Below are positions 1 to 13,215 of a stretch of 64,000 nucleotides of DNA, one piece after another. The DNA lies in the NCBI GenBank assembly GCA_035041965.1, contig JAPYMA010003041.1, positions 248,001-312,000 of the forward strand. Direction: 5' to 3'. The notes under the pieces were generated by a model. That model ran no database searches. It was not told where the DNA came from and worked only from the letters and a program-made list of their open reading frames with translations. Source of the DNA: Anisakis pegreffii (Eukaryota; Nematoda; Chromadorea; Rhabditida; Anisakidae). The translations under genes were made by a program, and so were the position numbers. Position 1 is the first letter of the stretch; every line of letters starts with the position of its first letter.

Positions 1-66
1 TACGATTATTACTGTTGAAAGAGTTTCTGATCAGCTTCAAAATTTGTGATTTAAGCGGCATAATAC

Positions 67-3000
67 TCAATTTCGTGCGGTATATACACCGGCTCGTTCA
101 CTCCTTTTGCAGTTTTGTTGCTGACATTGAGAGTGGGGTGGTGTAGCATGGTTACGAACTGGATGATTCCATTGGTGTTCTAACTGATCGAAATACAGCT
201 GTCTCACACGTTCTTCGGGAGTCACATCGACCACATTAAAGTGTTTCGATACACATCGGTCGATACCCAATAAGTGCATCAATGACTGCCGTAAATGTGC
301 ATTGAAATGTCCCATAGAATAAATGAGCACAACCGTGAATAGTGGCAAAATTGAGTACTAAAAGCAATCAGATATTCATCTTTGTTTAGATGGTAATTGA
401 ACACTAGCACAATGCATGCCAGCAGCATTTTTGACGGTGCATGATTAATACTAGTCGTTAACATCAAGGAATGTTTTCAGCGGTTTCTTCAATCTGTCCA
501 GAAGAATTCGCTGTATAATTCCCCACTCATTTCGAAATCAGATATTCAGGGAACCTATATGAACTTGAATATTCCCGAATCTGCTCTGTGAATATGTGAA
601 CAATACAAATAAAATTTTCAATAGTGCTGGTCGATAATAATTTCGGTAAGTTGAACTAAATGATGTTTTGATCCATTGAAGTCACTTTGATTTGTGTTTA
701 AGAAGAAATTGATGCTTTACGGTTACCTGCATCTCGGCGAATAAACTGTATTGAACAACCTTCCGCATGTAACCATCGATGTTCGAGTAGAATTCGTTGT
801 CTGGCAGCAGAATAACATAGAGAAGCGTGATGGAAGCCATGAACAAAGCATTCAGCAACACCAATGGTGCCATTAACCTTGTAGTGGCGATATTCTCTCG
901 AATCTGATATCGTATACTAAGAACATTCTCGTTGGGACACTGTTCCACCTGAAAGTATTGCTATCCAAGATCTATTTCACGTACTCTTGGTTGACTCTTT
1001 TCTGCATTGCTACAAAATTGTACTGTTTCATTTCAACATCTTAAAATTTATAGAAATCACGAATGAGATCAATGAACGGATAAGAGACATTCTTTTATCC
1101 CAACTATGATCCATTTTGCTCTAATTGTAAACTGTCCCAGCTTTGACTCTTTGTTGTAGTTGCAACCTGTTCTTCTCAAAACGAAGAACAATAAAACCGA
1201 ATGAGGTATGACAATGTAGGTGAAATAAGTGCATCAACTTACTGAGGAGTTTTGCTCTTAATCGAACGGTTTGATATGATGAATACAATTCGAAAAATAG
1301 CAAATTTCATTTTAAAAAACTGAAGAGTGAACTTTTTTTCAAAAAAAAAACTGAAGAGGTTGAAGAGTGAACATAAATTTGCTTCCAATGAATAAATGAG
1401 CCGAACTTACCGTTCGATTATGATTATGACACCAAAGGACGACAAAAATGATTATCGCACAACATTGAATCACAATTTGAACATATTCAATGCTTTTCGA
1501 CAGCGCTGGATCGTACAACTCAATGGCGCAATACGGCAGTATCATTCCGTTATCACGATTCTCCCAGTAGAATATTGGCAACGTAAATGTCCACTATAAA
1601 GAGAAACAGCTACCCTCATTTCACATAAATCCTCCAACTCCTCATAGAACCTCAGGTCGCATTTCACATTTATATGCTCGACAAACATACCGGCTACAGT
1701 GTCATCGCTTCCATTTGGTGACTGCCAGTTTACTATCACTTAATTTGCTTCAAAAGATCTTTCCATATTTTTTTCTAATTTTTAGAAATTAGAAATATTT
1801 CTAATTTTTTTATTTTTGAATTTTTTATGTCTGAATTTGAATTTATTGAAATGAAATATTTCTAATCCTATGATAGACTGCCACTCAGCTAGATCTTAAA
1901 ATGTTCACTGAGATCTGCATAAATCAATTCAACCATTACGAATCATAAATTAGCTGCAGATGGTGAAAAGTGCATAACAAAACTACAGTAATCACCGGAC
2001 CTGTATTACAGCAATGAGTATACCAATCCACTGTTTCTGATGTTTTTCATACGTTCGATAAAGAAGTGTGGCGATGATTCGTTCAATGGACAGGAACAAC
2101 GTCGAAGTCAGCAACACTGTCACACCAACGTTGTAGACGTTTCGTAAAGCTGCAATAGAAGTACTCCTCTCATTATCTTCACCTTTTTATTCTTCACTTT
2201 CAGCTCATAAACAATGCGCAGGTGTAATCCTTATTAACAATTTTAGGAAGTAATGAGATTTCTCTTATGGCTCTCATAAAAAGGATATCACAGGTGGTTT
2301 TGACGAAAAATTGTCCTTTAACAATTTTTTAGCAACAATTGTCCTTTCCATCCAAATAATGGAACAGGCTTTTCTTACTTTTTGAAAGCTATTTCGAGAT
2401 CTACCCAAAACAATTGTAGGATAATCCGTTGAAATCCTTGATCAGTTTTTTCAAAGTCAATCTTGATCAAAATGAATTCCCCCAAAAGAAATTTTGTTTC
2501 CACAAACTCAAAACAAGTGAAACAAATCCAGCAATACTCAAAACAGTTAGAGGAGAACATAATAAAAGGTTCGACAATATTGAAAACTAATAAGGCGGTG
2601 GAATTTGACTGAATATCGAAAATGATGCTGAAAACGGCAAAAGCCTTTAATACACCTAATATTCTACCATAAAGTAGCCCTCTCTTGTAAACGGGATGCA
2701 TTGCGATCTTGTAGCGATCAAATTACAGCTGCATTGACTTATTAATGGAATTATGGTAAAATTACTGTAACTAATGCATTGCATTGGGAATTTCAAGTGG
2801 GTTTGAAATATTAATTGTGAAATCACAGTAAAAATTTTGTTTAAAATTATGTGAAATAATCCTATCAATTACAGAAGAATACTTAACGTTGAGGCATTAT
2901 TAAGTTATCGATAATGCATTAATAAATAAAATTAAACGAGATAAAGAAATAACTCTCGGATTTTAAAGACAACTTTCAAATATAGGAATGAAATATGAGC

Positions 3001-5096
3001 TGACCTAAAAAATGAATTGATCATATTTCTTTGAACTCCTCATGTTTTCGTTCTGATGCAATTATATTATATTACGTATAAATATAATTGCATCAGACCG
3101 AAAACATGAGGAGTTCAAAGAAATATGGTCCATTACGTCAAAATAACTGCTTTAATCGGTGGTGTTCATTTTTATGATACCGGTGACATCTAAATGAAGT
3201 AATGCTACCGTAAACAGCAAAGGATGCTAACTGGCAAACTGGTGAAGATTTATATTCATTCAGAAGCATACCTAAGCAATCGGATTTCATGTATGTCAAC
3301 CACTGGCATCGATTGGCAGGTGAACGGTAGAATATGGACAGCAAATGATACGCTGAGCTCAGCACTATACCTGAAAATATGAAAGTTCACGATATTGTTC
3401 ACAACGGATAGAGCGCTGACCTGAACAGTTTGTGCAATTGAAACTGTATGGTATAATAAGTTACTTACGCGAAGAATGATCTGTAATCAAGCAAAAAGAT
3501 GCCGATCGCATTTTACTTACAAATTTCCCAAAATAACCAAGGCGAAATAACTTTTCGTCAGGCGTTCCTACTTTACGAGAACAACTTTCATGATACATTC
3601 TGTCGTATATTGATACTGTATTATTTTAATTGTTGTATTGTATTGTGTTATTGTATTATTGTACTGTTGTATTGTATTGTATTGATATTGTATCATTGTA
3701 TTATTGATATTATTATTGTATTATTATATTGATATTGCATTCTCGAAAATTACTGTGTCTCATGTATACAGTGTTTGCGACGCGTTGAGATGATTTTAAT
3801 GAACGAATATGAGCATAAAACCGTATTCCTGATGCTCGAGTGCTCCATTGCTCCCTCCTTCGATGGTCTGGCAGCGGGGCGTTATTATACCCTCTCCCTT
3901 CCGCTACAATGATTTACTGTTTCCTCGCATAACGTTATAACTAATTTCCTGATCCCCTCCACTACCCCCTGACACCTCCAAATTACCCGAAAATGGGTGA
4001 TTTCTCCCCTATGGAGACCTTTGGCATAAACGATGTATTTAATTGATTGCAATTCATTGAAAATAAGTAAACGATGCCTGACTGAAAACCACCCATACAT
4101 CAGTCCACCTATCAGTAGGCTCCTCACAGGAAACAATCCAACTTTTGGTTTTGCCTCAAGCCGGATGCACTCTCTCATGTTTGCCTCATTTGTTCATCGA
4201 CCTATTCCTCTTATGCAATCCCCGAAAGTTCGTTCATTCTGTTTTATCATAGAGCCATTTATCAATCGAACATTTAGTCGTTTGTTGCACTAACCGAATG
4301 AGATGCGCCCAAGGGACACTACAAATTTTTCCAAAGGACACAAAAATTGAAAGGCACAAATGCGTGACACAAATACAATAGATGAGAGAGCTCATTTATC
4401 ACGTTAAGATTTATTCATTTTGTTTTAATCATATTTTTTGCAGCACTTTCATTCAGTAACATCGATTCAGAGGCGTTTTTCACAACGATCGAATCACGCT
4501 TTCTGCTTGCGCAGCTTGTGTCACTTACAGGCAAGAAGTGTTCCTAGCTTGTGGCTAGGGAATGCTGCTGTGACATTTTGATGATCGCTGAATTGCAATT
4601 GGCAATTATCGGTGAATTGCATTTAAGTGGAGACTTATACCGAAGGATCATCTATTTGTTCAATAGAAATCACAACTCGGCATGAGTCTCAGCCTTGCCT
4701 AAGCCCACATAGAATTTATCACTGTATCTCATTATAATTATCACCACATTCGAACCTCTGAAAATCTCTCTTTCTTCAGATTTACAGTTCAAAATGAACA
4801 GATTTGCTGCTATAAATCCCAGTCCCACAAAGTATTTCTTGAGACGCTAAAAAACAATTGAAATACTCACCAACATTAGCAATCAACAGTGCAATTGAGA
4901 AGCTCATTAGTGTGAGGCGAACGTTGAAGTGAAGAATTTTATTGAAGAAAACAGAAAGCGTTAGCAATGACGCACACAGCATTCCAATTATACCAAATGG
5001 CATCTGAACAATGTAAACGATTTTCATATTTGAGTTGTCGATGTAAATAGGGTTGACGTATTCACAGACGAAATCTCGAAGTGTTACGTTAGACAT
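67..5096 (-). CDS. Seven-transmembrane nematode chemoreceptor, SRE/SRAB/SRA-like
   Basis: Exons on the minus strand, in coding order: 5096-4871, 3370-3272, 2149-2001, 1593-1411, 948-727, 357-67. All six join in phase and give 389 residues plus a stop. Seven hydrophobic segments are visible: one in exon 1 (about residues 25-52), TM2 across exons 1-2, TM3 in exon 3, TM4 across exons 3-4, TM5 at the end of exon 4, TM6 in exon 5, TM7 across exons 5-6. Family marks seen are FNVRLTLMSFSIALL before TM2, SIERIIATLLY after TM3 (ER at 131-132) and LSIRYQIRENIA before TM6 (228-239). Such receptors sit in sensory cilia and bind chemical cues; the ligand is unknown. The tail after TM7 is about 70 residues, polar, and could contain a further splice. 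The gene looks intact. The choice between SRE, SRAB and SRA is not certain. Confidence 0.85.
3022..3127. repeat. Near-perfect 47-bp inverted repeat (hairpin) in a chemoreceptor intron
   Basis: Arms 3022-3068 and 3081-3127 are reverse complements with one mismatch, around a 12-base AT-rich loop (3069-3080). The hairpin lies in the intron between exons 2 and 3 of the chemoreceptor gene. No coding sequence is seen inside. It could be a tiny foldback transposon remnant or a source of hairpin RNA. Confidence 0.9.
3625..3735. repeat. Simple repeat rich in TATTG
   Basis: An imperfect run of TATTG, TATTGT and TATTAT words over about 110 bases, in the first intron of the chemoreceptor gene. A short open frame across it is only a product of the repeat. 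Confidence 0.85.
3835..4032 (+). repeat. C-rich dispersed repeat, copy A
   Basis: About 200 bases with many CCCTCC words and shared blocks such as ATTTACTGTTTCC, GCATAACGT, CCCCTCC and CCAAATTACC. The same blocks occur in the same order at 59070-59252. It lies in the first intron of the chemoreceptor gene, read here on the plus strand. Length, divergence and lack of an open frame suggest an old non-coding repeat family. Confidence 0.7.
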
Positions 5097-5142
5097 TTTT
5101 AGTTGGAGGTCGCTCGGTTGCCCTACTCGAATACGCTGAAAT
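5097..5142 (-). promoter_or_regulatory. Candidate trans-splice acceptor and short 5' leader of the chemoreceptor gene
   Basis: A TTATTTCAG acceptor-like site ends at 5136, 39 bases upstream of the ATG at 5096. It could be a spliced-leader acceptor or the 3' end of an intron in the 5' untranslated region. The sequence alone cannot decide between them. Confidence 0.4.
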
Positions 5143-8100
5143 AATAAATATTATTGCTTGAAAATGTTGATTCGTGCTGACGCCGTTCTCATGCTAAACA
5201 GCAACGTAAATTTCAGTTTGTTCAATGCAAGTGATAGCAATGTGTTGATGATCGCGAAAGCACCGAATAATCGAATCTTAATCGGAGAAAATAATCTCGA
5301 GACTTTACTGCCATATCAGTGATATGTCAATGAAAAGAAGATCATTCTACAATACACACTTACGAACAAATGATTTGCTAATTGCTACAGACCACTCTCC
5401 ACTGCAATGACCTTTATGCACATTGAATAGATCATTTCCAGCGAAAATTGATAACAATGAGACTGTAGTACAGTTCAACGCACGAAACATACTTGGAATT
5501 GGTTGCGCCCAATTCCAGATGCCGTCTTTCAGACTGAATCTCAGCCAACAACCTTTCAAACATCGCTCAGCTCACATCAATGGTTCTCAGAAGGAGGATA
5601 AAATACCTTCCGGGAAAATGAAGAGTCGGCAAACTAAAATTTCGTGCAGTTGCTATGTTATGATGAACGCCATTGTAATGATGTTGTTTTCATGCGGGTA
5701 TCTAACCAGGGTTACGCATAGCAATACTCTTCTTTTATCTATTTTCTGAGTACCTTCAGCTCGTCTAGGCCCGAAAGAAAGTTAGTTTGAAGTAGTCACT
5801 TCCCCAACTTCTTTAATATATTGGCTGATATCTTCTCTCATGAGCAGTAAGAATTCATTGAGGTATTTGGTGTGGCAGAAGAGATCATTGGTTTGGTGCG
5901 AGACGTGCGAGTATTTCTGAATTCATCCATTATTATCACTCGATAACAGTGAAAAGTTTTGGTGTTTCGCATATATTGGGATTTTTGGTTCGAAAATGAA
6001 TCTTTTTGGAATTTTGTAAAAGGTACTCAATTGTATCATTGGTATTTGGTTCGGAACAAAGGCGTGCTACGCTGTGGTTGATTTGTTTGGGATTCTAGAC
6101 TGAAAATTATTGTTTCGATGCTTATGAACTAGCTTAGACATGTTGTTGTTTCCAACCGTTTTCCTGGATTGCATTCGGGGAATTAGTAAGTTCACAGCAA
6201 GGGGCGAGCAAAGGGGCTATGAGGACTGCCAGACCATTGGAAGGGGTAATGGAGCTTCCGAGCAGGAGAACCACTGGCATAGCTCAGTACACACTTCATT
6301 CAGTCGGGCAAAAAAATTGGGCTTTCAAGTTCGTGAGAAAATGATTGGGTGTCTGTCTCTTAAAGTAAGAATTTCTCATGGTTTCACCACTCACATGTTT
6401 CTCAAAATGAAAAACTGATCCTGCAACTATGGTTACAATAAATTCTCAACAATCAGCTAGACAATTGCAACAATAGGGACAATCTCTCCAAACACACCCA
6501 ATTCATTAGGGTTTTAACAGAATGCACACAGATTAATTCGTCTACATTTTCCTACTCACAAATGCGCTGAATGCAAACAATGATATTATCACGAATTATG
6601 AAAGTGAAACAATGCATTCAAAACGGATACAAAAATCTCAAATAACAAGTTTAATGAAGGTTGAGCGTGCGCACCAATAATCACTTCATCTTCATCTTAT
6701 TGTCACACCTCACCGATTGCTCGCTGTCATTTCAATGTCAAGCACGACCATATCGAACCGCCGCAAGTGCTAATTCAATTCTACGGCAGAAAATGACGGA
6801 CGCCAATACACAACAAATCTAACACTTTACCTGTCAAACTCAGCAATAATTTATGATGAATATTACACGCATTGCTTCATTTAAACACACATAATTCAAA
6901 CGCATTGAGCAAATCTCTTGATACGTTTTTCATTATGTCATAAAATGTATTTGATCGTGCTAAGCAGTGCAACCCATTTGAAATATATTTCACTGACGTT
7001 TGCATGAACAGAGAATTTTCTTATCAGTTGGCTCTATGATAGCTGATTAAAGCATCAATAAAATACTTCTGTCAAAATGGATATAAATTATGGTGATCAA
7101 TGTTCAGCGAATGACCAATTTTTAGGTGTGTTCCAGTGATTAACTGTTGTTGCAGTCACTTCCGGAAGCGACAGATTCCATTTCGGAAAGACGAACGGAT
7201 GAAATGAACATGGATCTGGGAATCATTCAAAATATCTTTTGGAAGTTATCTGTGGGTAAATCAAAGTGGGTGAAAAAATCACCGATGCATAGAAATTTGT
7301 ACCGAACTTTCCAATAACCGCAATAAGCATTGTGGATTATGAATTACTACTGATTGGTGCTGGTGGTCAGTGGATGCGTAAGAACGCATTACGAGCTGCG
7401 CGATAGCGGACTGTTGTGGGCTCCGAATTCCACAGATTTTAGGCGAGAATTTCTTCAAAAACATTAAGCTGGAACTGAGCCTTTACGCTAGAGCTTCAGG
7501 CAAATGTCAGATCTAAATCTGGTCTTGGAATTGAACTGAGTTTAATGTTGAATGTTGGAAAATCGTGTGGAATTGACAATTTGAAAATGGGACACGCAAA
7601 AGATCTTAGTTGCGCGGTAGAAAATGACCAGAATGAGATATCCTGATGCAGCTAAACTTTTGATGGTCATATCACTGTCTTCAATTCTCTATTGATAATG
7701 ATATCATCACTATTATTAGCAATGTTATCTTGATCGTTTCTGATTCATGTTCATGGCTGCTTTCACAGCACTGAACAACATCAAAATGTTCACGTTTACC
7801 CGGTGATAACTCTCATATTAATGCGATGCGTTCTTCAATGAACCTAGTTTGAAATCTGATCATACTGCTGGGTCAGTAAGTATTTCAAATATATCAATAT
7901 CAATGAATGAAGCTAACAGTGTTCTTAACAAGCTAGAGGCTGATACATGATAATTTACTATGTTTGTAGAACTCTTTTGAATTAGGGCTAGTTCAAAACA
8001 TGCCCACAAATTGAAACCTCTGAAATTATTAACTCTGAATTTCGGAGCCATTAAAATATTTGTCACGTTAGTAAAGGGTACTATTAGTCAACTTGAAATT

Positions 8101-10490
8101 TGGGGTCAGGAAAGAAAAAATGCCGGCAATCCAGCAAGAAAGGACGTCCACTGATGATAGATGGTGTTCACACGAAGGTCTCGCTGAGCATTTTATAGCT
8201 TTGCGGGAGAATATATTCATGATAAAACTATCGCTGCTTTGATTCGAAGTCCAATTTGAAGCCAAATTCCAAACTATTTTGTACTTGTTTACCAACTGAT
8301 AATGACTTAGTGCAACACTCTTGAACAACTGCGACATTTCCAGTTTCAAAAAAAGTTGTGACTCACATTGAAAGATACAAAATTCTCGGGAAATTAGGCA
8401 CGCAACGTTGATCAGCAATGGAAACGTAGTTAAGGCAAAAGAAAGTAAACATTGTTTATGAAGTTTTCATAGAATTGTTGATAAAATTCTCATTAGCAGA
8501 AGTTTGTGATTCTGGAATTTCGTGCAATCAAACGCTTGATTGTTCAAGGATGCGAGACCAGGGACAGTGTGCGATTCTCATCGGGCCGTGTTATTAAGAA
8601 TATCAGGAATTTATAAATTGACGTTAGCATCTGCATGATCTCATAAAGGAAACTGGTTAAGTCGAAACACTGACATGGAAACAAAGCGCTCTTTAGCTTT
8701 TAGATTATGAATTGCTCAACATTATCATCATGGTGGACTGCAAAGCTTTATCAAATCATTCGAATGCTTGGAAATATCACCTGTTTATTGAACTCTCGAG
8801 AATCAATAAAATTGAAAAACTTTCCATAACTATTGAATGAGTACAGTTGAAAACGCACTCTGCTCCGGTCACTATAGCAACCGACAACGTTCAATTTTAT
8901 TGAGTCGTTTCACTCGAATTCATTTTTCCCTACTGATTTCTTCAGCAATCTTGAGTTCTTGCTGGAAATTTCTATGTATTCGTTGCACAATCTTTCACCT
9001 CTAACCAGACGTTTCAAATTTGATTTTGTTTGCCTCATTCATCGCTGATAAGCATTTTTAACTTGCCAATTTTTTCAAATTGTTAATTAGCAATATCTCT
9101 TCAGTTTGAAACACATTTCAGTCTATGCGTGATTATTTCTCAGAAATACCTGATAATTTTAGCTGATAACTTGATTCGAATCAACAGTCGTTGAAAAATC
9201 TAATCATATGGTAAACATTACAATGTCAAGTTAATTGGTGCGCAAACAGCTTACAATTCACATGAATGAAGGTGATTGAGTGCAACCTCTTCCAATAGAA
9301 GTGATATTTTGAAGATGATCAAATGCATTCGATGAGTGGGTTGAGCAGAAACGATACAAAATGATAATGAATGAAACGTGTGGGTAGAATGTTTGGGCAG
9401 AATTACTATTGAAATTATTTGAGATTATAGAACGAAACCTTGAGATTATAGGAAATTATTGGACGAATTTGAGATAATAGGACGGAAACTTATCAGCTGA
9501 CAAAAATGATCATTTGGCTTCTACCACCAGTGCAGAAGTTGGACAGAACTACATGAACATTCGCAGGTTACAGGAAAGCATTTCTCAAGTAAGCCAAGCC
9601 CATTTTTACATTTTTACAAATTCATTTGAACGTTTATTCTCATCTGAAACATATCCTGCAATAAGTCATATAAGAGCTCTTAAAGCAAGCTAATAACAAT
9701 GCGAAAGCCAGCATCATCTACATTAAAAATAACGCTTCAACAACCGTAATAAGATCAATTTTGTCACACTGCTTACCAAACACTACGACTGAAGTACTGA
9801 AAATATGTCAATGCAATGAAAAATGGGAGTACTTTGAATGGGAGTACTTTAAGAGCAATTTTTAATACAATGAATGTACTGGAATGTGAGAATGGCTATT
9901 AAAGAAGAGATAATAAATGTTAATGGTTATATTAATCAAGGTGAGATTATGAAGCAATGAGAACAAAGGAGAAATAAATAATCGACACTTTTCAAAGCAC
10001 ACAAAAATCGATGCAAACGTTGAAGGATGCGGACATAGGACAATGGCAATGATGACCTAATTCGTGTGAGGCATTGAACATTATTTGAAGAATCTCATCT
10101 TATTAAAACAATTCATCTCATTCATTTCATTGCTCCAAGGATTTTCTCTCACTGAACGATCGTTTATTAATAGAACAAGCAACCTCCAGTTAAAATCACC
10201 TGTAATAATCTCCTCACGAAATAAACATTCATTTGCATAAAAATCGCTCATTCACTCGCGATCGTCGATTTTTATTTTTCCACACGTTGGTGTCGACTAG
10301 TTCTCACTAATTATGACTTCACTTTTCCCTATCCCAGAATATCGAAGTAATGAATGCTTAAATTGGATTTTTCACTGCAAATTCCTTTCAAATATTTCTA
10401 ACATCAAATTAGTGCCACTGAAGTAAGCAAAATTCAGCAAAAACTTCAGCAAAAAATTTTCAGCAAAAAAATTCAGTAAAAAAATCAGTC
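5143..10490. other. Intergenic stretch, no gene recognised
   Basis: Open frames here are up to about 116 codons (8068-8418, minus strand) and show no family resemblance, no exon-like borders and no bias that sets them apart from chance. A small set of GAGAT(T/A)ATAG words lies at 9419-9491. Promoter elements of the chemoreceptor gene may lie near 5.1-6 kb but none can be pointed out. Confidence 0.6.
9419..9491. repeat. Three short imperfect GAGATTATAG repeats
   Basis: Three copies of a roughly 25-base unit of the form TTGAGATTATAGGACGAAA, spaced unevenly with small insertions. Minor local duplication. Confidence 0.5.
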
Positions 10491-10496
10491 GATGGA

Positions 10497-11755
10497 TATT
10501 GACCAGTCAAAATATATATCTTTAGAAACTTGAGATTCGCCTCGATCTAACAGCATGTAACGCTTGCAAATCCGAACCTGAAGAACTCGCATGATACTGG
10601 GCGGATCTGAGAATGCAATGCGATGGTAGAGAGAAAAAGGTTTGCTGCCGTGCAATCCTAAGAGCATGGTTACACTGAAAACGGAGATCTTGATAATGCT
10701 AATTGCTTATATACATTGAACAATATAGATGAAATGTATCGATTTGAGCGTCTCAGCCACGTGAGATGGTTTCAAAAAATCGTGAATATTTCATGAAGAA
10801 AACAAAATCGCCCGACAACATATATACTTTTCCGAAAGTGGAGAATCTGGGGCATTCAGTCTTGTGAAGAAAAGATCATGTTACTGGGCAATCCTGAGAG
10901 TACCGTTAACTTGAATACGGTGGTCCTAATATTGCTAGCCTCTTATATATGTTGATCAATGCAGATACAATAAATGGAAATGGTCTGCTTATCTGCGTCA
11001 GATGATTTCAAAAGATCCTCAGTTTTGCTTGGAGAAAACATAATCGTCCAACAACTTGTGTACATTTCTGGTGGTGGAGAATCTGGGGAATCCGAAGATG
11101 TGAAGAAATGACCATGTTACATGGCAAACTTGACAACACCGATATTTTGAAGATGGTGACCCTAATACTGTTATGCTAAAGTACACATTGATCTACAGAG
11201 ATAGAGTACATTGAACTGAGCGCTGCCGAGCAATTGAGATGCCTTCAGAAAATCAGCTATTTCTTAGAAAGTGAGCAAAATTGCCCGACAACATATATGA
11301 TTTTCGGAAAGTAGAGAATCAGGGGAATCTAATGGTGTGAAGAAATCACCATGTTACTGGCCAAAGCTGAGAATACCGATAGTTTGAAGATAGTAACCAT
11401 GATACTACTAAGCTGATGTACTTATTGATCAACAGAGATACAATGTATTGAAACGAGCGCTGCCGAGCAATTGAGATACCTTCAAAAAATCAGCTATTTC
11501 TTAGAAGTAAGCAAAATCGTCCGACAACATATATGATTTTCGGAAAGTAGAGAATCAGGGGAATCTGATGGTCTGAAGAAATCACCATGTTACTGGGCAA
11601 ATCTGAAAGTACCGTTAGGTTGAATACGGTGACCCTAATATTGCTAGCCTCATGTATGTTGATCAATGCAGTATTGAAATAAGCGGTTCAGCTACTCCAG
11701 ATAGCTTCAGAAAATCATCTACAAATCGCCCAACAACATATATACTTTTCTGAAA
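10497..11755. repeat. Diverged tandem array, unit about 236 bp
   Basis: Units begin with a shared block of the form CAAAATCGCCCGACAACATA at 10803, 11039, 11276, 11512 and 11722, giving periods of 236, 237, 236 and about 210 bases. Each unit also repeats a GAGAATCTGGGGAATC block, a CACCATGTTACTGGGCAA block and a TTGATCAATGCAGATACAAT block. A more diverged unit lies upstream at about 10497-10795, and the last copy is cut short at about 11755. No open frame runs through the array. It looks like a satellite-type duplication in the region between the chemoreceptor gene and GET4. Confidence 0.85.
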
Positions 11756-13204
11756 ACAGATGACCGATACCCAAAGCAACGGTCGACCACAATATTGGAT
11801 GAACACTGTTCCTGAAAATTCCCAATAACCATGCTAATATTTTGGTACCCTTAGATCGATCACTCTCGGCTTTCTAAAAATATGTCTTTTGACTGTACAA
11901 TCAGCTCTAATTCAAGTCAACAATCAGCTCCCTTAGAATATATTTACTGTATTGTGCAAAACAATTGAGAATGCCGAATAGGTTGGTAAAATAACTTTAC
12001 GTGTGATTAATTGTTTGACTAATTATGATCGCAAGTTAACTAAATGTGTTGCCTGCATTGTGTAAAGAAACTCTCGAATCTGAATAATACGGCAAAATAA
12101 TTCCAAAATTATTCTTCCAACCTAATCGTCAATCGCTTTGCACAGTACAACAAACTCATTCTCTAGACTTGAACTCATATTTGATCCTTCAACCCTGTAA
12201 ATTATTATTTTCCATTCAGCATCTAAAATTACTCCAGACAATATAACTCCGGACCTGATCCAAATCAACTCATTCACATTTGCCTGATCTCATTGAATAA
12301 TTCGGGCAGAAACTCATTCACTAACTTGTATCATTGTTACTTGGATTACCTGGATTGGCCAGGCTATCAAACGTTTGTAACATTACTGGCCACAATGCTT
12401 TCGTTTCCGTGCACATTGTTTTAGCCTGAATTTGTATCATTGCATGCGATATATTCATTCATATTGCTCGTGGACGACCGTTGCGAACTGTTCCTGATGT
12501 GCTCTAACTGCACTACACATTCAACTGCGAATGCGAACGAACAAAATGCAGTTTTTATTTTATCAACTGAAGATTTACAATTACCCATTTCTGGTACCAG
12601 GTGTACATAATCGTGTTATAGTAGGTAAGTTTAGATCCAAAACAATGTTTCTATATTGCGAAAGGGAATTCCTCTTGAATCGTGACGGAGACACTCTGTC
12701 TTACTGTTATCCTGGAACGTGAACTTTGATTATTAATAGGAATCGTAATCATCAACGAGAACTTTAACGCTTTGTGTTTATTAATTCCAGTAATTGCATT
12801 TTATTGGCTTGATTGATCGCTTTGCTAAAGTTCATGTATTAGTAGTGGTAAGCATCTGCCCGAACATGACCGAACCAATCGCTTACCAAGATTCCGGAAA
12901 TATTGTAATAATACTAAGCGCTGATTTTACTATTGAACGAAGATTTTTGTCGGAATACCCGATTTAGGAGTCTTAAACAATGTGTTTGGTTGAATTTCGA
13001 CCCGAACCAAATTCGGTTCGGTTATCGTGTTTATTTCGCAACATGGATTTATGAATCTAAATGTTTGTATTGGGAAATGAAAAAACTCCAGTTGAAATTC
13101 ATGGAAAGTGTATGCCGAAGCATGAGAAATGAAGTTCGTTTCCGTTTCATCTCGTTGTAAGCATGTTATAAGTCGTTGTTTTAAGACATAGATCTGTACC
13201 ATGT
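11756..13204. other. Intergenic stretch upstream of GET4
   Basis: AT-rich sequence without a convincing exon. An ORF at 12531-12722 with a G/GTAAGT donor was considered as a first GET4 exon but fits worse than the start at 13216. The GET4 promoter should lie here if transcripts begin close to the gene; no element is clear. Confidence 0.5.
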
Positions 13205-13215
13205 GATCGTTTCAG
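13205..13215 (+). promoter_or_regulatory. Acceptor site directly before the GET4 start codon
   Basis: TCGTTTCAG ends at 13215 and the ATG of the best GET4 reading begins at the next base. An acceptor touching the start codon is the layout expected for spliced-leader trans-splicing in nematodes, though an upstream cis-spliced exon cannot be excluded. Confidence 0.45.

Noticed and set aside
1121..1303. Minus-strand frame ending in KLLS before a GTAAG donor, as an exon between TM5 and TM6
   Set aside because: Exons 1593-1411 and 948-727 join in phase with the expected loop length, and no in-phase acceptor opens this frame.
1600..1739. Minus-strand frame as an extra chemoreceptor exon
   Set aside because: Direct joining of 2149-2001 to 1593-1411 gives an unbroken fourth helix in phase; the extra piece would split it.
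12531..12624. First coding exon of GET4 with a G/GTAAGT donor
   Set aside because: It joins a TTTAG acceptor at 13251 in phase, but its peptide does not resemble the GET4 N-terminus, whereas the frame starting at 13216 aligns to it without gaps apart from one base.
13010..13029. Small palindrome CCGAACC...GGTTCGG as a regulatory site
   Set aside because: Seven-base arms are expected by chance in a window of this size.
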